From VGWB01 sp964480945 (GTDB lineage: Bacteria; Bacteroidota; Ignavibacteria; UBA10030): a stretch of DNA of 11,545 nucleotides. Made by a program: the position numbers and the translations under genes. The notes beneath the pieces are model-generated. The model was not told the DNA's origin. It saw only the letters and a program-made list of their open reading frames with translations, and ran no database searches. The stretch is taken from assembly GCA_964480945.1 (NCBI GenBank), contig CAYZRX010000096.1, positions 1 through 11,545 on the forward strand. Direction: 5' to 3'. Below, in pieces: positions 1 through 7,131 of this stretch; the stretch's first letter is position 1; the number at the start of each line of letters is the position of its first letter.

Positions 1-1109
1 CGAAGAAACGCGAGCTCTACATCGGTATTCTGCTCGAGTACGGAGATCGAGGACCTGAACAGGCCGATGCCCTGGGTCGGAGGATCGAGGTCACTCCTGT
101 CGGAGCGACGTCAACTCCCGTCGCGGTTGGCATCGGTTTTCTTGGGGCGGGCAACTTCGCCCAAGGCTTCTTGCTTCCCCAGATCCAACGAACGAGCAAC
201 GCGTCGCTGGTGGGGGTGTGCACCGCCAACGGGCTCAACGCGACGAACGTCGCGCGGAATTTCGGATTCCAGTTCGCGACGACGGATCCAAAGGAGATCC
301 TGGGGCAGGAATCGATCAACACGGTCTTCGTCGCGACCCGGCACAATCTCCATGCATCGTACTCAATAGAGGCGTTAAAAGCCGGCAAACACGTTTTCGT
401 CGAGAAGCCTCTCGCGCTGAATACCGGAGAGCTGAAGGCCATTCAGAAGGCCTATGCATCGGCGATCGACCACGGGCAATCGACAATTGTCATGGTGGGC
501 TTCAACCGCCGCTTCGCGCCTCACGCCCAGCATGTGAAACGATTTTTCGAGAACGCCATCGAGCCATCGACCATCCAGTATCGAATCAACGCCGGCTTTG
601 TTCCGCGCACGCATTGGACGCGCGACCCCGTCGAGGGCGGAGGCAGAATTATCGGCGAAGTCTGCCACTTCGTCGATCTGATGCAATACCTCACCGATTC
701 GGTGCCGGTGAGGATCTACGCTGAATCTCTTTCGTCCGGCGGGGGTGCAGCCGGGGAAGACGATTCCGTGGTGGTGACGTTGAAGTTTCGCAACGGTTCC
801 GTCGGGACGATCACGTATCTTGCGAACGGGGACCTCTCGGTTCCGAAGGAGCGAATCGAAATCTCCTCGACCGGCCGGACGGCGGTGATCGACAATTTTC
901 AGCGCTTGTCGCTCTACCAGCAAGGCAAGAAGCGCGAGTTTAAGCTCTCGAATGTCGACAAGGGTCACCGCGCTGAGGTCCGGGCATTCCTGCAGGCAGT
1001 CCAGGGCGGAGCTCCCTCCCCCATCCCGTTCGAGAGCCTCGTGACGACAACCGTGGCCACGTTCAAGATCCTCGAATCACTTCAAACGGGGGCACCCGTC
1101 GCTCTGTGA
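1..1109 (+). CDS. Bi-domain oxidoreductase (Zn-alcohol-dehydrogenase-like / Gfo-Idh-MocA), 5'-truncated
   Basis: The reading frame is open from the first full codon (position 3) to the TGA at 1107-1109, so the gene starts outside the window; 368 residues are visible. The first ~40 residues (KKRELYIGILLEYGD...) resemble the last strand of a medium-chain zinc-dependent dehydrogenase. A short linker follows, then a complete Gfo/Idh/MocA domain: Rossmann glycine motif GFLGAGNFAQG (about 138-163), ATRHNLHA, the EKPLAL segment whose Lys is the usual catalytic residue (about 402-420), GFNRRFAP, and GGGRIIGEVCHFVD (about 636-677). This arrangement matches known bi-domain dehydrogenase/oxidoreductases, which often sit in polysaccharide or sugar-nucleotide clusters. 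The expected activity is NAD(P)-dependent oxidoreduction of a sugar-like substrate, but the substrate cannot be read from the sequence. An internal ATG at 171 would cut off the glycine motif and is not the start. The stop overlaps the next gene's GTG by 4 nt, suggesting co-transcription. Confidence 0.85.
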   Translation, partial: KKRELYIGILLEYGDRGPEQADALGRRIEVTPVGATSTPVAVGIGFLGAGNFAQGFLLPQIQRTSNASLVGVCTANGLNATNVARNFGFQFATTDPKEILGQESINTVFVATRHNLHASYSIEALKAGKHVFVEKPLALNTGELKAIQKAYASAIDHGQSTIVMVGFNRRFAPHAQHVKRFFENAIEPSTIQYRINAGFVPRTHWTRDPVEGGGRIIGEVCHFVDLMQYLTDSVPVRIYAESLSSGGGAAGEDDSVVVTLKFRNGSVGTITYLANGDLSVPKERIEISSTGRTAVIDNFQRLSLYQQGKKREFKLSNVDKGHRAEVRAFLQAVQGGAPSPIPFESLVTTTVATFKILESLQTGAPVAL

Positions 1110-1801
1110 AGACCTCTCAAGCGCTCTTGGCACTTCTTCTGTTGGCTCCCTCTGCATCGCTTGATGCGCAGAGCGCCGCCACTGACAGTTCGGGACGGTT
1201 TTTTGGTGTCACGCTCGGCATGGGTGTCCGGGCTCTCTCGGCTCCTTCGCTGGTGAATTACATGAGCGCGGTGGCGCAGCCGCGGATCGATCAGCGGCTT
1301 GACGAGTTCACCACGGTGGTCGAGTTTTCGATCTGTCCCGAGCTGCAGGTCGCGGACGAATGGAGCGTCGGTCTGGAGTACGGACTGCTGTTGAAATCGT
1401 ACTCCCTTGACGATCGGTCAGGACTTCTCCACACCGATATCTCGTATCAAGTGCACATGCCGACGCTGCTCGTTCACTACCTGGTCTTCGGCGAGGGCTA
1501 TCGGTTAAAAGCAGGCGGAGGAATAGGATATCACGTCGCCCGGTACACGCAGAGCTTCCCCACGTACGGGACCGGGGAGAACTTTCACACGGGCGGCCTG
1601 GGGGTCAAGCTCGATGCTGTCGGCAATACCAAGTTCGATGAGACGTTCTATGGAAGCATCGGCGTCGACCTGCAATGGGATTTTCTCGGAACGCTGAAGC
1701 GAGCCGACGGCTCAGACGTTGTCGACAAAGCGACAGGGATGATCCCCAAAATGAATCTCTTTAGCGTCGGCTTGACCTTCGGTGTCATGTTCCAACTCTA
1801 G
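1106..1801 (+). CDS. Hypothetical secreted outer-membrane beta-barrel-like protein
   Basis: A 231-residue protein starting at GTG 1106, inside the stop region of the preceding oxidoreductase (GTGA overlap). The N-terminus is a clear Sec signal peptide: Lys2, a Leu/Ala-rich core, and a likely cleavage in the ASLDAQS segment near residue 22. The mature part alternates polar and hydrophobic residues, is rich in Gly and aromatic residues (for example FGVTLGMGV, KAGGGIGYHVARY, GSIGVDLQWDF), and ends in a strand-like LFSVGLTFGVMFQL. This is the usual look of a small outer-membrane barrel in Bacteroidota-type genomes. There are no catalytic motifs and I do not recognise a named family. Its neighbours suggest an envelope role, but no function is claimed. 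A soluble periplasmic beta protein is the main alternative. Confidence 0.75.
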   Translation: MKTSQALLALLLLAPSASLDAQSAATDSSGRFFGVTLGMGVRALSAPSLVNYMSAVAQPRIDQRLDEFTTVVEFSICPELQVADEWSVGLEYGLLLKSYSLDDRSGLLHTDISYQVHMPTLLVHYLVFGEGYRLKAGGGIGYHVARYTQSFPTYGTGENFHTGGLGVKLDAVGNTKFDETFYGSIGVDLQWDFLGTLKRADGSDVVDKATGMIPKMNLFSVGLTFGVMFQL

Positions 1802-1816
1802 AAGAAAGCAGCCTGA

Positions 1817-2626
1817 ATGACTTCCCTGCAAGCGATCCTCCTCGGTCTCCTTCAAGGGCTCACGGAATTTCTTCCCGTCAGCAGCTCGGGTCACCTCGTG
1901 CTCGGCCAGCACCTCTTGCACGTGCAGAATCCGGAGGTCTTCTCGTTCGACGTGTACGTCCATCTCGGCACGTTGATCGCAGTGTGCCTGATTCTCTGGA
2001 AGGATGTTCTTGAGATCATCCGCTCAATGTGGAAGGGCATCGTCTCGTGGAAGTTCAAGGAAGCCTACCGGACGTCGGAGCACGTACGGCTGGGTGTAGC
2101 GATCCTCGTCGGCACAATCCCCGCGGCTGTCATCGGTCTGAAGTACCACAAGCAAATCGAAGCAGCGTTCACGGACCCGAAGCTCGTTTCTGTTAACCTC
2201 GTGATCACGGGTCTCCTTCTCTTTCTGACACGGCTGCCGCGGCCTGTGGAGGGGAAGAAGATCGGGATCTTCTCGGGACTCGTCATCGGAATCGCGCAGG
2301 CATTCGCCATCTTGCCGGGTATCTCCCGCTCAGGCTCGACGATGAGCACAGCAATCTATCTCAAGTTCTCGCCGATGCTCGCGGCTCGCTTTTCGTTCCT
2401 GCTCTCCATTCCGGTCATCGCCGGTGCCGCGCTCGTCGAACTGAAGGACATCGTGAAGCAAGGAACGGAGGTCGGCTTTGCTCCACTCCTGCTTGGAACG
2501 CTCGCTGCTGCGGTCAGCGGCTACTTCGCGATCAAGCTGCTGCTGAGGGTGATGGAACGCGGGAAGTTCAGCTGGTTCTCGCTGTATTGCCTCGCTCTCG
2601 GTGTGGTCGGGATTCTCTTCATCTAA
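1817..2626 (+). CDS. uppP: Undecaprenyl-diphosphate phosphatase UppP (BacA family)
   Basis: A 269-residue polytopic membrane protein of the normal family length. It dephosphorylates undecaprenyl diphosphate to the monophosphate lipid carrier used for peptidoglycan and polysaccharide export, and confers bacitracin tolerance. Both signature motifs are intact: QGLTEFLPVSSSGH at residues 13-26 (the Q/E-x3-E motif with Glu17 and the Ser/His cluster) and LPGISRSGST at 166-175, with Arg171. About eight hydrophobic segments are visible, and FDVYVHLGTLIAV (residues 44-56) is also family-typical. The ATG at 1817 is 15 nt after the stop of the secreted protein, preceded by a weak purine run (GAAGAAAG). 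The gene appears to continue a transcription unit from upstream; the cyclophilin follows after 19 nt. Confidence 0.97.
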   Translation: MTSLQAILLGLLQGLTEFLPVSSSGHLVLGQHLLHVQNPEVFSFDVYVHLGTLIAVCLILWKDVLEIIRSMWKGIVSWKFKEAYRTSEHVRLGVAILVGTIPAAVIGLKYHKQIEAAFTDPKLVSVNLVITGLLLFLTRLPRPVEGKKIGIFSGLVIGIAQAFAILPGISRSGSTMSTAIYLKFSPMLAARFSFLLSIPVIAGAALVELKDIVKQGTEVGFAPLLLGTLAAAVSGYFAIKLLLRVMERGKFSWFSLYCLALGVVGILFI

Positions 2627-2645
2627 TCTCGCAAGGGAGGAAACG

Positions 2646-3209
2646 ATGCGCACGAATCTCGTACTTTTTCTCGTCTTGCTCACCCTCACGATCAACGCCT
2701 GTCAAAGAAAACCTATGACTGCTGAACTCCAGACTTCCAAAGGGACGATGACAATCGACTTGTACGAATCGGATGCCCCGAAAACCGTGGCCAACTTCGT
2801 CGGATTGGCGGAGCAAGGCTATTTCGACGGCATCATCTTCCACCGAATCTCGAAAGGCTTTGTGATTCAAACCGGCGATCCGACCGGCACGGGCACGGAC
2901 GGCAAGAGCATCTACGGGGGGGAATTCGAGGACGAGCTGAACCCGAAAGCGCCCTCGTATCAAGAGGGATACAAGAGGGGCGTGGTCGCGATGGCCAACC
3001 GCGGCCCGAACACAAACCTGAGCCAGTTCTTCATCGTCCTCCGCGATGCCCCGTCGCTGCCGAGAAACTATACGATCTTCGGCAAGGTCGTGAAGGGGAT
3101 GGAGGTGGCAGATTCGATCGCTGCGGTCGACATTACTCCGCAGATGGGACCGACCGATGGAAGGCCTAAGGTGGATGTGGTGTTGAAGAAAGTGATTGTG
3201 TCCAGATAG
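2646..3209 (+). CDS. Lipoprotein cyclophilin-type peptidyl-prolyl cis-trans isomerase
   Basis: A 187-residue protein. The start at 2646 is chosen because AGGGAGGAAACG directly precedes this ATG and a signal sequence begins there; an in-frame ATG at 2601 lies inside uppP and would spoil the signal peptide. Residues 1-18 form a hydrophobic leader ending in INA before Cys19, a plausible lipobox, so the enzyme is probably a lipid-anchored envelope protein. The cyclophilin fold follows from about residue 25: TMTIDLYESDAPKTVANFV, IIFHRISKGFVIQTGDP (Arg67 and Gln75 match catalytic cyclophilin positions), VAMANRGPNTNLSQFFI (about 114-130), and IFGKVVKGMEV. The usual Gly of the NTNGSQFF block is Leu125, a small deviation. 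It should catalyse proline isomerisation during folding of exported proteins. Spacing to uppP (19 nt) allows co-transcription. Confidence 0.93.
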   Translation: MRTNLVLFLVLLTLTINACQRKPMTAELQTSKGTMTIDLYESDAPKTVANFVGLAEQGYFDGIIFHRISKGFVIQTGDPTGTGTDGKSIYGGEFEDELNPKAPSYQEGYKRGVVAMANRGPNTNLSQFFIVLRDAPSLPRNYTIFGKVVKGMEVADSIAAVDITPQMGPTDGRPKVDVVLKKVIVSR

Positions 3210-3222
3210 AGCGGTCATAATC

Positions 3223-3302
3223 GCGCCATTGAGCGATCGAGCCATCGGGTGATCGCAGATGGCGGACGGCCCGGGACAAATGGCCCGATGATTCAATGAT
3301 TC
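3223..3302. repeat. Degenerate short-repeat / inverted-repeat patch
   Basis: In the 102-nt gap between the cyclophilin and holA, two adjacent 16-mers match at 12 of 16 positions: GCGCCATTGAGCGATC (3223-3238) and GAGCCATCGGGTGATC (3239-3254). Two adjacent 8-mers, GATGATTC (3287-3294) and AATGATTC (3295-3302), match at 7 of 8. GCCATC (3241-3246) and GATGGC (3258-3263) could form a 6-bp hairpin. CATCGGG (3243-3249) and CCCGATG (3284-3290) form a longer-range 7-bp inverted repeat. The function is unknown. It may be decayed dispersed intergenic repeat material or a weak terminator; there is no T-tract. Confidence 0.5.
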
Positions 3303-3311
3303 GATAACGCT

Positions 3312-4337
3312 ATGACGTACGCCGAATTCCAGCAGACTGTTCGCGCACAACGCTTCGCTCCGATCTACCTCTTCTACGGTGAGGAGGATTTCCTCATCGA
3401 TGAGGGGGTCCAGGCGATCACCGAGCACGCGCTGGATCCTGGGATGAAGAGTTTCAACTTGGATGTCATGGACGGCAGCAAGGTCGATGCCAAGGACGTC
3501 GTTGCCCATGCCTCCTCGTTTCCCATGATGGGCCCACGTCGGATCGTGATCGTGAGGGAGTTTGAGAAACTCGTCGGTGCCGAATCAGCGAAGGAGATCG
3601 TTACGGCTTACGTCAACCGGCCGCTGGAGTCGACCTGCCTTGTCCTCGTCTCTCTGGATCCTGATTTCCGCCGGAGGCCGTTTACGGATCTCAAGAAGAA
3701 GGCGACTCTCGTCGAGTGCAAACCCCTGTACGATCAACAGGTCCCGGGCTGGGTTGCCGACCGGGTCAAACGGCTGGGGAAAGAGGCTAACGCGGACGCC
3801 TGCCGGCTGATCCATGCCTACGTCGGCAACTCGCTGCGATCCCTCCAGAATGAGATCGACAAACTCCTCATCTTCGTCGGGGAAAGGAAAGAGGTCACCT
3901 CGGAGGACGTGGCGACGGTGGTGGGAGCGTCGAAGGGGTACACCATTTTTGAGCTGCAAAATGCCATCGGGCGCAAGGACACGAAAGAGGCCGTCAAGAT
4001 CCTCGAGCGGATGCTTACCCTCGGTCAATCCCCGCAAATGATCATCGTGATGCTGACCCGCTTTTTCAACCAGCTTTGGAAGCTCTCCGATCTCAAGGTC
4101 AAGCGAATCCCCGATTCGGAGATCGCTCGGGAGATCGGGATCCCTCCGTACTTCGTCAAGCAGTATCTGGAATTTCGCTCGAACTTCACCACGGAACAGA
4201 TCGAGCAGAATTTCAAATCTCTTCTCGAGGCCGATACGGTGCTGAAGACCACGATGCGCGATGCTCACCTGGTTCTTGATATCCTTGTCATCTCGCTCAT
4301 CAGTCAACTGACCGAAGCGGTACCCCTTCCGCTGTAG
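3312..4337 (+). CDS. holA: DNA polymerase III subunit delta
   Basis: A 341-residue protein, the normal length of HolA. Delta is the clamp-loader subunit that opens the beta sliding clamp; it binds the other clamp-loader subunits in the cytoplasm. Family features are in order: YLFYGEEDFLIDE at residues 19-31 (the degenerate nucleotide-site region, without a Walker A lysine, as expected for delta), SFPMMGPRRIVIVRE at 69-83, GNSLRSLQNEIDKL at 172-185, and TIFELQNAIGRKD at 211-223 leading into the helical C-terminal collar domain. The start at 3312 is fixed by an in-frame TGA at 3297-3299 just upstream; no Shine-Dalgarno sequence is evident. The next gene begins 2 nt after its stop, implying translational coupling. 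Confidence 0.95.
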   Translation: MTYAEFQQTVRAQRFAPIYLFYGEEDFLIDEGVQAITEHALDPGMKSFNLDVMDGSKVDAKDVVAHASSFPMMGPRRIVIVREFEKLVGAESAKEIVTAYVNRPLESTCLVLVSLDPDFRRRPFTDLKKKATLVECKPLYDQQVPGWVADRVKRLGKEANADACRLIHAYVGNSLRSLQNEIDKLLIFVGERKEVTSEDVATVVGASKGYTIFELQNAIGRKDTKEAVKILERMLTLGQSPQMIIVMLTRFFNQLWKLSDLKVKRIPDSEIAREIGIPPYFVKQYLEFRSNFTTEQIEQNFKSLLEADTVLKTTMRDAHLVLDILVISLISQLTEAVPLPL

Positions 4338-4339
4338 CG

Positions 4340-5122
4340 ATGCCACTTCAACTCCTGCTCGCGATCGCTTTCGGTCTCATCGTCGCCGTCGCATCATACT
4401 ATCTGAGGTTCCTGACTGCAAGCGGAGCTCTCGCGGCGTTCCTGCTCGCCGTTGTGGTATTCGGAATTGGCGGCTGGCAGTGGACGGCGCCCATCCTCAC
4501 GTTCTTCGTTTCCTCGAGTCTTTGGTCGAAGATCGGGAGGGGTCGGAAGGCTGAGTTTGACCTGCTCTTCGACAAGTCGAGCACGCGGGACTGGGGGCAA
4601 GTGGTCGCGAACGGAGGCGGTGCAGCAATCCTCCTCATCCTTTCATCCCTTTATCCGCTGTACGATCTCTATCCGCTCTACCTCGGCGCGATCGCTGCAG
4701 TGACTGCAGATACCTGGGGGACCGAGATCGGCTTGCTCTCCAAAGGGGCAACCATCTCGCTTCCAACGTTCAAACCAGTTGATCGGGGGACGAGCGGTGG
4801 AGTGTCGGAGAATGGCCTCCTCGGTGGAATTGCCGGTGCGATCGTCATCGCCCTGTCAGGATACTACTGGTATGCAGACGATCGAACCGCGATCGTGGTC
4901 GTGATAGCTGGGGCGGTGGGAAGCCTTGCGGACAGCATCCTTGGCGGGACAATTCAAGGTCAATACCGGTGCGCGGTGTGCGGGAAGCTGACGGAGCGCA
5001 GGCTTCACTGCGGCCAGCGAAGCCAACGAGCGCGCGGCCTTGCGCTGGTAACGAACGACGTAGTCAACGGCGCATGCTCGGTTGTCGGTGCGATCGCAGT
5101 GTGGGTGCTGACACTTCTCTGA
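4340..5122 (+). CDS. DUF92 family polytopic membrane protein (VTE6/TMEM19-like)
   Basis: A 260-residue integral membrane protein with about six or seven hydrophobic segments. Family hallmarks are present: RDWGQVVANGG (residues 83-93), TADTWGTEIG (122-131), RGTSGGVSENG (149-159) and GAVGSLADSILGGTIQ (191-206). A cytosolic-looking Cys/His segment, YRCAVCGKLTERRLHC, holds Cys211, Cys214, His223 and Cys224 and could bind zinc. The plant member VTE6 is a phytyl-phosphate kinase, and bacterial members are mostly uncharacterised. A CTP-dependent isoprenoid-phosphate kinase role is therefore possible by family but not shown here. It lies 2 nt downstream of holA. Its stop codon forms the first base of a 15-bp palindrome (5122-5136). 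Confidence 0.9.
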   Translation: MPLQLLLAIAFGLIVAVASYYLRFLTASGALAAFLLAVVVFGIGGWQWTAPILTFFVSSSLWSKIGRGRKAEFDLLFDKSSTRDWGQVVANGGGAAILLILSSLYPLYDLYPLYLGAIAAVTADTWGTEIGLLSKGATISLPTFKPVDRGTSGGVSENGLLGGIAGAIVIALSGYYWYADDRTAIVVVIAGAVGSLADSILGGTIQGQYRCAVCGKLTERRLHCGQRSQRARGLALVTNDVVNGACSVVGAIAVWVLTLL

Positions 5123-5147
5123 GGTGACCGTCACCTAACGTCAGAGA
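5116..5147. repeat. Nested palindrome at the DUF92 stop codon (copy 1 of AGGTGACSGTCACCT)
   Basis: AGGTGACCGTCACCT (5122-5136) is a palindrome with 7-bp arms and one central base. It lies inside an outer inverted repeat, TCTCTGA (5116-5122) with TCAGAGA (5141-5147); the two share A5122. The TGA stop of the DUF92 gene is part of the left arm. It could fold in the transcript of either strand and may help end transcription between convergent genes, but there is no T-tract. It could equally be a dispersed palindromic repeat or a protein-binding site. Confidence 0.6.
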
Positions 5148-5158
5148 GATCATTCGCA

Positions 5159-5173
5159 AGGTGACGGTCACCT
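5159..5173. repeat. Second palindrome copy, exact reverse complement of copy 1
   Basis: AGGTGACGGTCACCT differs from the copy at 5122-5136 only in the central base (G for C), making it the exact reverse complement. The start-to-start distance is 37 bp. Both copies sit in the 86-nt convergent junction between the DUF92 gene and the restriction-modification-like module. Confidence 0.65.
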
Positions 5174-5186
5174 ACTGACATATCCC

Positions 5187-5200
5187 CCGCGAGGTCGCGG
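5187..5200. terminator. GC-rich hairpin in the convergent junction
   Basis: CCGCGA-GG-TCGCGG is a perfect 6-bp inverted repeat, 8 nt beyond the stop of the minus-strand nuclease gene. It could contribute to termination of that transcript, but no T-tract follows on the minus strand, so it is not a classic intrinsic terminator. Confidence 0.35.
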
Positions 5201-5208
5201 CCGCCTGC

Positions 5209-5847
5209 TCATCTCACCGCCCAGAGCACATCTGCAACCGACTCTCGTCTCCCCTCAAATGTGAAACGGTGAAGTTTGGAGGGGTCGAAGCTTTCGAGGT
5301 AGGATTTGATCAGAGTTTCGAGCCAGGCCAGTTCTGCCTTCAACTTCCAGTGCAGCCCGTCCGACGCGTACAGGACAATGAAGAGCCGGTTCTCGAAGTG
5401 CTTCCGGCGCTGCTGGCTTTGATGGGTGTAGAACCACTCAATCAATTCCTGCGGGTGTTTCTGTCCGTAGTCGAGGTCGTGGTTGAATCCCCGAGGGTAG
5501 GTTGACGTCTTGTGGTCGAAGCTGATGTCGCCGATCCTGAAGTCTTTGAGCCGGTCATTGTTTGCGCGAGCCGCTTTGACGGCCGGATGCAAACAGAAGA
5601 TGTGCTCGACAGCCTTCGCGGACCAGAAATTGTACCATCGGTTCAGCGCGTAGTTCATCAGCTCCTTATAGGCCGTTTCGTCCTTGAAGCGTGCCTCCAC
5701 CTCTTTCAGGAGCGCGTCAAAGCTGAAGATGTGGTAGATGAAGTCCGTTTGTTCATCCCAAGTGTCGCTCTGCCTCTGTCCCCACTCGTACGGATACGCG
5801 AACCTCTTTTTCAGTTCTTGTTCGCGGGCCTCGATCGTAAGTTTCAT
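5209..5847 (-). CDS. Putative type II-like restriction endonuclease (PD-(D/E)XK candidate)
   Basis: A 212-residue soluble protein with no signal peptide or membrane segment. Its start is 3 nt after the stop of the upstream DNA methyltransferase, so the two are surely co-transcribed. The central part reads like a nuclease core: a helix NRWYNFWSAKAVEHIF with Glu81, then IGDISFDHKTSTYP with Asp107 and Asp111-His112-Lys113. That gives an E...D...DxK series that fits a PD-(D/E)XK active site in which DHK supplies the D-x-K element. The next strand, RLFIVLYASDG (residues 154-164), fits the same fold. The position behind a methyltransferase is the main support for calling it the cognate restriction enzyme; the specificity cannot be read. 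It could instead be another kind of methyltransferase-associated nuclease. The ATG is well placed, with the coupled TGA just upstream. Confidence 0.7.
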   Translation of the reverse strand: MKLTIEAREQELKKRFAYPYEWGQRQSDTWDEQTDFIYHIFSFDALLKEVEARFKDETAYKELMNYALNRWYNFWSAKAVEHIFCLHPAVKAARANNDRLKDFRIGDISFDHKTSTYPRGFNHDLDYGQKHPQELIEWFYTHQSQQRRKHFENRLFIVLYASDGLHWKLKAELAWLETLIKSYLESFDPSKLHRFTFEGRRESVADVLWAVR

Positions 5848-5850
5848 AGC

Positions 5851-6945
5851 TCACCCGTTGTCGGAGTGTGGCTTTTTCTGGAAGATGAGAATGTACTCGT
5901 GTTTGAACACGTAAAAACCCCCGGCGAGCGCCCGGTAGCGCCAGAGTTCCTTCTGGTTGCGCTTGCCGAGCGTCTCCTCGAAATTCTTCACGACGATGCT
6001 CTTCAGTCTGAAATGGCGCTTCAGGACCTCGTTCATGAGCGTGAAGCCCAAAGGAATCCACTCCCCCTTTGCGTACTTGTCTCCGATGACGACCGCGAGA
6101 TAGCGGCCCTGGTCGAGAACCCGGTTGACGTTGTCGACCACGGCCCCAAACATCGCTGCGAAGGCCCCGACGGATTTTGCGTTGGAGAGATCGCTCGAAC
6201 GGCGGCTAAATTTTATGATGTCGTGATACGGAGGGTGCAGGATTGCGAGCTGGACGGACGCTGCCCCGCGTTTCCTCAGCAGTTTCCTGAAATCCACGAT
6301 CCTGCTGTCGCCGACCTCTATCGCCGCGGTGGTTGAATTGTCACGCCTCGGCTCGTGTTCAAGCAGCGAGCGTACTCTTCTCGCAATCGACGGTTGCAGC
6401 TCGACACCGAGGCAGTTCCGGTGCAGGCGCCGGCACTCGAGCAGCGTCGTCCCGCTTCCGGCAAACGGGTCGAGGACCCAGTCACCTTTCTTCGTGTACC
6501 GGAGCATCAGTTGGTGCGGAATCTGAGGGATGAAGTTCCCCCAGTACCACGCGGAGTGAAGACCGGACGAGTCGCGCCTGTCCAGCACCCACAGGCTATC
6601 CGTCAAGATCGTGCTGTACTCCTTCCACCGATTCAAGTTCAGATCGTTCGTCTTGGTCGTGCTCACTTCGGTGAGAGCTTTCTTCAGCCTCTTGACATAG
6701 TGGCGAGCCCGTCCGATCGTCTTCGATTCTTCGATCTGCTCGAGCTTGGCCAAGAGATCCTGCTTGGAAATCGTTCTCGGTCCGCGCGCGTCGCCGTCCG
6801 TGTGAAGACGGATGAACTCGCCTTTCTGAGAGCCCACTCTCGCCCTGAGACCGGCAACCTGCTGGCGGACCGATGCAAGGCTTCGCGCGGCTTCCAGCTT
6901 TGTGACTGTGTCGAGTACGTCGGTTTTTTGATTCGGAATGGGCAT
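5851..6945 (-). CDS. DNA amino-methyltransferase (N6-adenine or N4-cytosine), modification subunit
   Basis: A 364-residue protein with an S-adenosylmethionine-dependent amino-MTase core. FIPQIPHQL (residues 138-146) resembles motif X. VLDPFAGSGTTLLEC (157-171) is motif I, the SAM site. LGVELQP (179-185) resembles motif II, and LHPPYHD (236-242) is catalytic motif IV of the (D/N/S)PPY type with His in first place. It closes with HEYILIFQK (349-357), a segment that in beta-class enzymes lies between motif IV and motif I. The order X-I-II-IV therefore looks circularly permuted. The first ~100 residues are helical, Lys/Arg-rich and possibly coiled-coil; a role in DNA recognition or dimerisation is inference. 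The start at 6945 was chosen over an in-frame ATG at 7083 because GAGAGGTGAGAAGAG precedes it and the best promoter (6983-7011) lies inside the longer version. It should protect DNA from the nuclease encoded 3 nt downstream. Confidence 0.9.
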   Translation of the reverse strand: MPIPNQKTDVLDTVTKLEAARSLASVRQQVAGLRARVGSQKGEFIRLHTDGDARGPRTISKQDLLAKLEQIEESKTIGRARHYVKRLKKALTEVSTTKTNDLNLNRWKEYSTILTDSLWVLDRRDSSGLHSAWYWGNFIPQIPHQLMLRYTKKGDWVLDPFAGSGTTLLECRRLHRNCLGVELQPSIARRVRSLLEHEPRRDNSTTAAIEVGDSRIVDFRKLLRKRGAASVQLAILHPPYHDIIKFSRRSSDLSNAKSVGAFAAMFGAVVDNVNRVLDQGRYLAVVIGDKYAKGEWIPLGFTLMNEVLKRHFRLKSIVVKNFEETLGKRNQKELWRYRALAGGFYVFKHEYILIFQKKPHSDNG

Positions 6946-6982
6946 GAGTCTCTTCTCACCTCTCAGCGGCGCCGGTGCGCGT

Positions 6983-7011
6983 AAGATAGTGATTTCCAGA
7001 ACGCATTGCAA
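6983..7011 (-). promoter_or_regulatory. Sigma70-like promoter of the methyltransferase-nuclease operon
   Basis: On the minus strand, TTGCAA (7006-7011) is followed by a 17-nt spacer and TATCTT (6983-6988). The expected transcript start is near 6976, giving a leader of about 30 nt with GAGGTGAGAAGAG before the ATG at 6945. The hexamers nearly match those found upstream of the proline dehydrogenase gene. Confidence 0.55.
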
Positions 7012-7131
7012 AATAGGCGACGCGCCGGATGTGGGAGATAGCTTGTCAGCGGCGATCGGGGACACGAGCCTCGAGCTCATCACTCATTTCAAACAGAAGG
7101 GTGGGAGTACGCGAGGCGAGTTTCTCCTTGA

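Noticed and set aside
2601..2645. ATG at 2601 as the start of the cyclophilin
   Set aside because: It overlaps uppP and precedes the AGGGAGG ribosome site and the lipoprotein signal peptide.
2619..3509. A 296-codon minus-strand open frame across the cyclophilin and the start of holA
   Set aside because: Both plus-strand genes have clear family motifs; the minus-strand translation is Arg/His-rich and unlike a protein family.
5122..5173. The two palindromes as a mini CRISPR array
   Set aside because: There are only two units, in opposite orientation at the centre, with a 22-nt interval and no cas genes.
5512..6336. A 274-codon plus-strand open frame antisense to the nuclease and methyltransferase
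   Set aside because: It spans the junction of two well-supported minus-strand genes, shows no domain-like sequence, and mirrors the codon pattern of the opposite strand.
6946..7083. An upstream start for the methyltransferase adding 46 residues
   Set aside because: The extension contains the likely promoter, lacks a ribosome site, and does not look like part of the family; the ATG at 6945 has a good purine-rich leader.
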